NCBI GenBank assembly: GCA_024679955.1
Contig: JAILCQ010000029.1
Span: forward strand, 36,955-100,954
Length of the DNA: 64,000 nucleotides
Origin: Bacillota bacterium
GTDB lineage: Bacteria > Bacillota > Dehalobacteriia > UBA4068
Reading direction: 5' to 3'
A program made the position numbers and the translations under genes. Positions 59,399-64,000 of the stretch are shown in pieces (the stretch's first letter is position 1; each line of letters starts with the position of its first letter). The notes beneath the pieces were generated by a model. It did not search any database, was not told the origin of the DNA, and was given only the letters and a program-made list of their open reading frames with translations.

Positions 59399-60043
59399 AT
59401 GAAAAAATGGCTTTGCCTGCTGCTTATGGCGGTTACGGCGTTTGCGCTTTGCGCCTGCGGCGAAACAAGATCTATGCCGGAGGAAGACCAATGGCCCAGC
59501 GAGAGCGCGTATGAGGATGAAAACGGCAATTATCTCTTCATCAGCCCTGCCGGCGGCGAGGGTTGGATGGTCGACTGCACGCTGGGAGAGGATGCTTACG
59601 GCAATGTGCTGCAGCTGGAGGACGATACTTTGCATGGCAATTTGATCCCGGAGGGCGAGGATGGGGAGTTGATCGTCACCCTTTCCCGGGAAGGCGAGGA
59701 GGACGTTATCATGACCGTAGAAGGCGGAGATACCTATCACTTTACACCCATGGCGATGCCGAACGCCAAGATATTTGTGGATATCAACACTGAGGGCATG
59801 GGCCAGATCGAATATGCCAAAGCCGGGAAGAAACTGAAATTCAACGACGAATTTCCCGTCACCTCGGCGCAAATCAATCTGGCGAAGCCCGAAACCTATA
59901 CCTTCGGCGCGCAAACCACCGTGGAAGGCTGGGAATTTGTAAAATGGACGAAAAACGGCGAGGATTTTTCTACAGAACCGCAGTTTACAGTGGAGTTGAC
60001 GGAGGACGCGAAGTATGTGGCCGTTTTTGAATCCGCCAATTGA
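59399..60043 (+). CDS. lipoprotein with C-terminal bacterial-repeat-like domain
   Basis: A 214-residue lipoprotein: MKKWLCLLLMAVTAFALCAC with the lipobox ALCAC (Cys about 20). A beta-rich region follows (GNYLFISPAGGEGWMVDC), and the last 60 residues end in VEGWEFVKWTKNGEDFSTEPQFTVELTEDAKYVAVFE, the W..(N/D)G....T.PF..T.......AVF pattern of InlB-type B repeats. Those bind surface polymers or other proteins. ATG 59399 follows AAAGGAG. Part of the same locus as its neighbours. Confidence 0.85.
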   Translation: MKKWLCLLLMAVTAFALCACGETRSMPEEDQWPSESAYEDENGNYLFISPAGGEGWMVDCTLGEDAYGNVLQLEDDTLHGNLIPEGEDGELIVTLSREGEEDVIMTVEGGDTYHFTPMAMPNAKIFVDINTEGMGQIEYAKAGKKLKFNDEFPVTSAQINLAKPETYTFGAQTTVEGWEFVKWTKNGEDFSTEPQFTVELTEDAKYVAVFESAN

Positions 60044-60082
60044 CCGTTTTCTATTACCTTTTTCGGATAGGAGAATGATAGG

Positions 60083-61666
60083 ATGGAATGCAATCAAGGT
60101 GAAAACGCTGTAAAAATCGATCTGGCCGGCCGTATCGATTCCAATAACGCGGCCCGGATAGAGGAGGAAATCTTTGCCCAACTGAAGGATACCGCCGAAG
60201 GCAGCGCCCTGCTTTTGGATGCGGCGGATCTGGATTATATTTCCAGCGCCGGCCTGCGGGTGATCCTGCGGCTGAAAAAGGCATATCCGGATATCTGCAT
60301 CGCCAATGTCAATTCCGAGGTATTTGAGATTCTGGAAATGACCGGATTTACCGAGATGATGACGGTGGAAAAAGCGTATCGCGTGGTTTCCGTGGAGGGC
60401 TGCGAGGAGATCGGCCGGGGCGCCAACGGCACCATTTACCGTATCGATCAGGATAATGTGGTAAAGGTATACAACAATGCCGACGCGCTGGCGGATATAC
60501 AGCATGAACGGGAAATGGCGAAGCTGGCCCTGATTTTGGGCATTCCCACGGCTATATCTTACGACGTGGTCAAGGTAGGGAATAGTTATGGTTCTGTGTT
60601 CGAGCTGCTGAACGCCAGATCTTTTTCCAAGATTTTGGCACAGGAACCGGAAAAAATGGACTGGTGCGTCCAGGAATACGTGGATATGCTGCAAAAGATA
60701 CACGGTACCCTTGTGCCGCCGGGCAAGCTGCCGGATATGAAGGAAACCGCCCTGGGCTGGGCAAGATTCATGCAGGATCATTTGCCGGAAGCCGCCGGGA
60801 AAAAGCTGCTGGCGCTGATCGAGGCGGTGCCCCATGACGGCCACATGCTCCACGGAGATTACCATACCAAAAATCTGGAGCTGCAAAACGACGAGGTCTT
60901 GCTGATCGATATGGATACCCTGTCCGTGGGCCATCCCATATTTGAACTGGCCTCCATGTACAATGCCTTTATCGGCTATTCGGAGTTCGATCACGATAAT
61001 ATCAAAGCCTTCATGGGCTTCGATTGGGATACCGGCCTGGCCTTCTGGCGCAAATCGTTGTCGGCCTATCTGGGCACGAACAATCCCCGGAAAAATCAAG
61101 AGGTGGAAGACAAAGCCAGGGTCGTGGGCTATGCCCGCATGATCCGCCGTTCCATCCGCCGTCACGGGCTGGAAAGCGAACAGGGCCGGGCGGAGATCGC
61201 CCACTGGAAAGAAGAACTGCTGGAATTGCTGGAAAAAACGGATACGCTTCTTTTTGCCCCCAATGAATTGGAATTGGAGGCGGTGGCGGAAAACCTGCCG
61301 GAAGTGCAGGCCTTTGTGGACGAGCATTTGGAAGCTTCCGGCTGCCCCGCCAAGGCGCAAATGCAGATCGGCGTGGCGGTGGAGGAGATATTCATCAACA
61401 TTGCCAACTACGCCTACAAGCCGGACAAGGGCAAGGCCACGGTGCGGGTGGAGGTCTCGGAAAATCCGGTGGTGGTATCCATCACCTTTGTGGATCACGG
61501 CGTTCCCTATGATCCGCTGGCCAAGGAAGACCCGGATGTGACCACCGCCGCCGCGGATCGGGAAATCGGCGGCCTGGGCATTTTTATGACCAAGAACCTT
61601 ATGGACGACGTCTCCTATGCTTACAGGGACGGACAGAATATCCTGACGCTGAAAAAAAGCCTGTAA
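60083..61666 (+). CDS. STAS - phosphotransferase - HATPase triple fusion
   Basis: A 527-residue protein with three modules. Residues 1-95 are a STAS anti-anti-sigma domain (DYISSAGLRVIL, SSAGL 54-58). Residues about 100-385 are an aminoglycoside-phosphotransferase/kinase-like domain of the TIGR02172 kind (GRGANGTIYR at 111-120, Lys 128 in VVKVY, HGDYHTKN catalytic loop at 257-264, IDMD at 275-278). Residues about 395-527 are a GHKL ATPase of the RsbW/SpoIIAB type (N-box VAVEEIFINIANYAY 431-445, DHGVPYDP, GGLGIFMTKNLMDDV). Thus an antagonist and its natural opponent, a serine kinase, are on one chain with a second kinase between them. Expected targets are STAS proteins or a sigma factor. Confidence 0.93.
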   Translation: MECNQGENAVKIDLAGRIDSNNAARIEEEIFAQLKDTAEGSALLLDAADLDYISSAGLRVILRLKKAYPDICIANVNSEVFEILEMTGFTEMMTVEKAYRVVSVEGCEEIGRGANGTIYRIDQDNVVKVYNNADALADIQHEREMAKLALILGIPTAISYDVVKVGNSYGSVFELLNARSFSKILAQEPEKMDWCVQEYVDMLQKIHGTLVPPGKLPDMKETALGWARFMQDHLPEAAGKKLLALIEAVPHDGHMLHGDYHTKNLELQNDEVLLIDMDTLSVGHPIFELASMYNAFIGYSEFDHDNIKAFMGFDWDTGLAFWRKSLSAYLGTNNPRKNQEVEDKARVVGYARMIRRSIRRHGLESEQGRAEIAHWKEELLELLEKTDTLLFAPNELELEAVAENLPEVQAFVDEHLEASGCPAKAQMQIGVAVEEIFINIANYAYKPDKGKATVRVEVSENPVVVSITFVDHGVPYDPLAKEDPDVTTAAADREIGGLGIFMTKNLMDDVSYAYRDGQNILTLKKSL

Positions 61667-61683
61667 GGAGCGGATTTGGCTTT

Positions 61684-62565
61684 ATGATAAACAGTCACGG
61701 CAAAATTGATCTGCACATGCACAGCGCTGTTTCCGACGGGACGGATACCCCGGCGGAATTCCTGGCACAGGTGAAAAGGGCCGGTCTAGGCCTGTTTTCC
61801 CTGACGGATCATGATGCGGTGAAGGGGGGAAAAGCCATTCTGGGGATGCTTTCCCCGGGCGACCCCTGTTTTATCCCCGGCGTGGAGTTTTCCTGCAAAG
61901 ACGGCGAAGGGAAGTATCACATCCTGGGCTACGGCTTCGACCCGGATGAGGCGGAGATCCGCCGTCTGGTGGATCACGGCCATCAGCTGCGCCTGAAAAA
62001 GATCGGCGCCCGGCTGGATTATCTGAAAACCACCTTTGGCGTTGATTTCCCCCAGGAGGCCCTGGATTGGCTGATGGCTTTGGATAATCCCGGCAAGCCT
62101 CATATCGCCAATCTTATGGTAAAGTACGGCTATGCCGGAACCAAGGAAGACGCCATCCGGCTGTACATCAATCAGCTCCGTTTCAAAAGCGAATATCTTA
62201 GCCCCGAAGAAGCCATCTGCGGCGTGCTGGCCGCAGGCGGCATCCCTGTATTGGCCCACCCCTGCTATGGCAGCGGCGATCAGCTCATCTTGGGGGAGGA
62301 TATGGATCAACGCATCCGGCGGCTGATGGGATTCGGCCTACAGGGGTTGGAGGCCTTCTATTCCGGCTTTACGGATAAGCTGCGCCGGGAGATCCTGGAC
62401 TTCGCGGAGCGGTACGGCCTGTATATTACCGCAGGCAGCGACTATCACGGCGACAACAAGATGATCGAGATCGGCGATACCGGGCTGGAAGAGGTTTCGG
62501 ATTGGCCGGAAGGACTGCGGCGGTTTGTGAAAGATGCGACCCATGGCGAACAGGTTGAAATTTGA
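61684..62565 (+). CDS. PHP-domain phosphoesterase
   Basis: A 293-residue PHP protein: KIDLHMHSAVSDGTDTPAEF (first metal motif HxH), SLTDHDAVKGGK, IPGVEFSC, IPVLAHPCYGSGD and ITAGSDYHGDNK. All metal ligands of the YciV/RNase AM-type (trpH-like) group are there, so a 5'-3' exonuclease or nucleotide phosphatase activity is plausible. ATG 61684 follows a GGAGCGG run and is 17 bases after the fusion gene. Its stop lies within the next gene. Confidence 0.88.
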   Translation: MINSHGKIDLHMHSAVSDGTDTPAEFLAQVKRAGLGLFSLTDHDAVKGGKAILGMLSPGDPCFIPGVEFSCKDGEGKYHILGYGFDPDEAEIRRLVDHGHQLRLKKIGARLDYLKTTFGVDFPQEALDWLMALDNPGKPHIANLMVKYGYAGTKEDAIRLYINQLRFKSEYLSPEEAICGVLAAGGIPVLAHPCYGSGDQLILGEDMDQRIRRLMGFGLQGLEAFYSGFTDKLRREILDFAERYGLYITAGSDYHGDNKMIEIGDTGLEEVSDWPEGLRRFVKDATHGEQVEI

Positions 62566-63775
62566 CACCAGAGACAAAAAGCCCAAGCTGTACCATCTTC
62601 TGATAGAGGCGGCCATCGTGGACGCCGTGCTGCTGCTGTTGCTCCGGGGCGGCCTGCAGGAATACGGCGCTGCGGCCAGCGCCCTGCTGGCGGTTTTTTT
62701 CGCCGCTGTGGTCATACAGCTGGTAGCGGCTTTTTTCGAGCAGATACAATACAATCCGTATTCTTACAACACCATCTACTATATGGGCTTTGCCCTGTTC
62801 GTTTCCTCGGTTTTTCTTTTCCAGGTCTATCTTACCGTGCAGATGCTGCGCTTTCCCCAAGTTTTCACCGCCTGGGAAATCCTCCGTGTCCTGCTGAATT
62901 CGGCCAAAATCTATATGCTGCTCTCCGCGCCCTTCATCCTGGTTTTTTCGGCGGCGCTGTGTATATCCAATATCTCGCTGATCCGCCACGAAGGCCGGCG
63001 GCCGGTCAATCTGCTGGGCATATTGCTTTCCTTTTTGCTGCTGGCCGGGGAGGTTTTCCTCTTTTGCTTCGATTATTATGCCACAGGCAGTCAATGGCAG
63101 GTGATGCTCCACGACTTGCTGGCCAATCTTTTATCGGCGCTGTATCTGTATTTCGAGTGCATGCTGATCGGCGCTATGGTGGCCGACGCCATTGCCGCCC
63201 GTCACGAGCCGGAGCCGGACAAGGACTTTATGATCATCCTGGGCTGCGGTTTGCGCAAGGACGGCAGCCCGTCGCCACTGTTGCAGGGGCGCATCGACCG
63301 GGCGCTGGCTTTTTATCGAAAACAAAAGGCGCAGACGGGCCGGGAGCTGATTTTTGTCACCTCCGGTGGCCGTGGCCCCAACGAAGCGATCTCCGAAAGC
63401 GCCGCCATGAAACGATATCTGCTGCAGCAGGGCGTCCCGGCAGAGCGGATTATCGAAGAAGACCTCTCCACCAGCACCTTTGAAAACATGAAGTTTTCCA
63501 AGGAAAAGATCCGGCAGATCGACGGCGGGGGTCAGGGCAAGATCGTTTTTGCCACTACCAATTATCATGTTTTTCGCAGCGGCCTCTGCGCCCGGCGGGT
63601 AAAAATGCGGGCGGTGGGCGTCGGGGCGAAAACCAAGTGGTATTTCTGGCCCAATGCGGCGGTGCGGGAGTTTGTGGGGCTGCTGACGGAACACCGGGGC
63701 AAGCAGGCGCTGATCCTCGGCGGCCTGCTGGCCTTTTATACCGTGCTGACGCTGCTGAACTACAGCGTTTTCTAG
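62534..63775 (+). CDS. DUF218/YdcF-like membrane protein
   Basis: A 413-residue protein: about five membrane segments in the first 215 residues, then a cytoplasmic or external DUF218 (YdcF) domain with DFMIILGCGLRKDGSPSPLLQGRIDRAL (about 230-257), VTSGGRGPNEAISESAAMKRYLLQQGVPAERIIEEDLSTSTFENM and FATTNYHVFRSG. Members related to SanA/ElyC act in envelope biogenesis. It overlaps the PHP gene by 32 bases (start ATG 62534, or 62543), so the two are coupled. Confidence 0.88.
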   Translation: MRPMANRLKFDTRDKKPKLYHLLIEAAIVDAVLLLLLRGGLQEYGAAASALLAVFFAAVVIQLVAAFFEQIQYNPYSYNTIYYMGFALFVSSVFLFQVYLTVQMLRFPQVFTAWEILRVLLNSAKIYMLLSAPFILVFSAALCISNISLIRHEGRRPVNLLGILLSFLLLAGEVFLFCFDYYATGSQWQVMLHDLLANLLSALYLYFECMLIGAMVADAIAARHEPEPDKDFMIILGCGLRKDGSPSPLLQGRIDRALAFYRKQKAQTGRELIFVTSGGRGPNEAISESAAMKRYLLQQGVPAERIIEEDLSTSTFENMKFSKEKIRQIDGGGQGKIVFATTNYHVFRSGLCARRVKMRAVGVGAKTKWYFWPNAAVREFVGLLTEHRGKQALILGGLLAFYTVLTLLNYSVF

Positions 63776-63786
63776 CTGAAAAAATC

Positions 63787-63815
63787 GGGGCGCAACGACA
63801 GGTTGCGCCCCTTTG
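63787..63815 (+). terminator. terminator after the DUF218 gene
   Basis: GGGGCGCAAC (63787-63796) pairs perfectly with GTTGCGCCCC (63802-63811), followed by TTTG. It ends the partner-switching locus. Confidence 0.8.
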
Positions 63816-63860
63816 TAATGCGTTGCGATGCGGTGGGTTTGCGGTGCAACAAAGAGAAAC

Positions 63861-63994
63861 CTTTCAGCCGGGACGGCTTTTGCATAACGCAGTGATGGTT
63901 CAGCAGGGACGGTTCTTGTTGCGTATCAATCTGGTTCAGCAGGGACGGTTCTTGTTGTCCCAGCATTGGGACAAAAGAACCGTCCCTCTGAACC
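63861..63994. repeat. 36-base-period repeat ending in an inverted repeat
   Basis: Units starting at 63861 (degenerate), 63897 and 63933 are 36 bases apart; the last two share GGTTCAGCAGGGACGGTTCT and the next five bases exactly. The minus-strand form GAACCGTCCCTCTGAACC (63977-63994) then pairs with unit three, making a long hairpin with the middle GTCCCAGCATTGGGAC. It resembles dispersed extragenic repeats of clostridia with GGGACGGTTC. The minus-strand frame across it (63772-63966) reads a 12-residue peptide period, probably incidental. Confidence 0.7.
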
Positions 63995-64000
63995 AGACAG

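Noticed and set aside
59333..61498. 721-residue minus-strand ORF
   Set aside because: It lies opposite the well-supported lipoprotein and STAS-kinase-HATPase genes. It is rich in His, Gln and Arg, typical of a shadow of a G+C-rich gene.
63861..63994. CRISPR array
   Set aside because: The period is 36 bases in total, with only about 11-12 variable bases between the 24-25-base cores. That is too short for spacers, there are no cas genes, and the last unit is inverted.

Overview
The window looks like chromosomal DNA from an endospore-forming, anaerobic member of the Bacillota (Clostridia or spore-forming Negativicutes; I cannot resolve it further). The reasons are a ger-type germinant receptor operon, Gram-positive style Shine-Dalgarno sites and lipoproteins, an FMN riboswitch in front of ribDEBAH, S-layer homology domains next to csaB, a selenium/molybdenum hydroxylase maturation set, a ferredoxin-domain aldo/keto reductase, and serine-recombinase/TnpV remnants typical of clostridial transposons. 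No rRNA, tRNA or CRISPR array was seen.

Layout. 1-4.5 kb is an A+T-richer accessory block. It has a divergent promoter with three operator-like repeats, an XRE regulator, a TcmP-like protein and the start of a three-cysteine (radical-SAM-like) protein on the minus strand. On the plus strand are an unrecognised gene, an orphan HsdS-like specificity subunit with linker repeats, and an FRG-domain protein. 4.5-24.3 kb is mostly core genome: a lipoprotein, ogt, gerA-gerC(short)-gerB, a TrpR-like regulator with an isolated hisA and a methyltransferase, tyrS, an aldo/keto reductase, purB, two tiny overlapping genes, an acyl-CoA ligase behind a structured leader with a terminator, the FMN-riboswitch rib operon, and a molybdopterin oxidoreductase. 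24.3-27.5 kb is an insertion: the C-terminal piece of a large serine recombinase is joined to a broken lipoprotein gene (probably CotH-like), followed by DUF4956, VTC-domain and TnpV genes. Hairpins with a shared inverted loop motif lie at both sides.

27.5-42 kb returns to core functions: radical SAM protein, hslO, PTS-IIC-like permease, pyrE, GntR regulator, yqeC-mocA fusion, yqeB, xdhC, an SLH-anchored phosphodiester glycosidase, a glycosyltransferase-CsaB fusion, and an RumA-type RNA methyltransferase. 42-56 kb is a run of small, individually transcribed-looking accessory genes (hydrolases, CAT-like acetyltransferase, patatin, PfpI, GNAT, Nudix, TfoX, MaoC and others) with several decaying genes, two of them interrupted by single in-frame stop codons.

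56.1-63.8 kb is the most interesting part. It is a co-directional partner-switching locus: a STAS anti-anti-sigma protein, a membrane PP2C/SpoIIE phosphatase, two lipoproteins, a STAS-phosphotransferase-HATPase triple fusion, a PHP-domain phosphoesterase and a membrane DUF218/YdcF protein. The genes suggest an input phosphatase and an output kinase/antagonist acting on each other, with envelope proteins made from the same locus. The right edge holds 36-nt-period repeats ending in a long inverted repeat.
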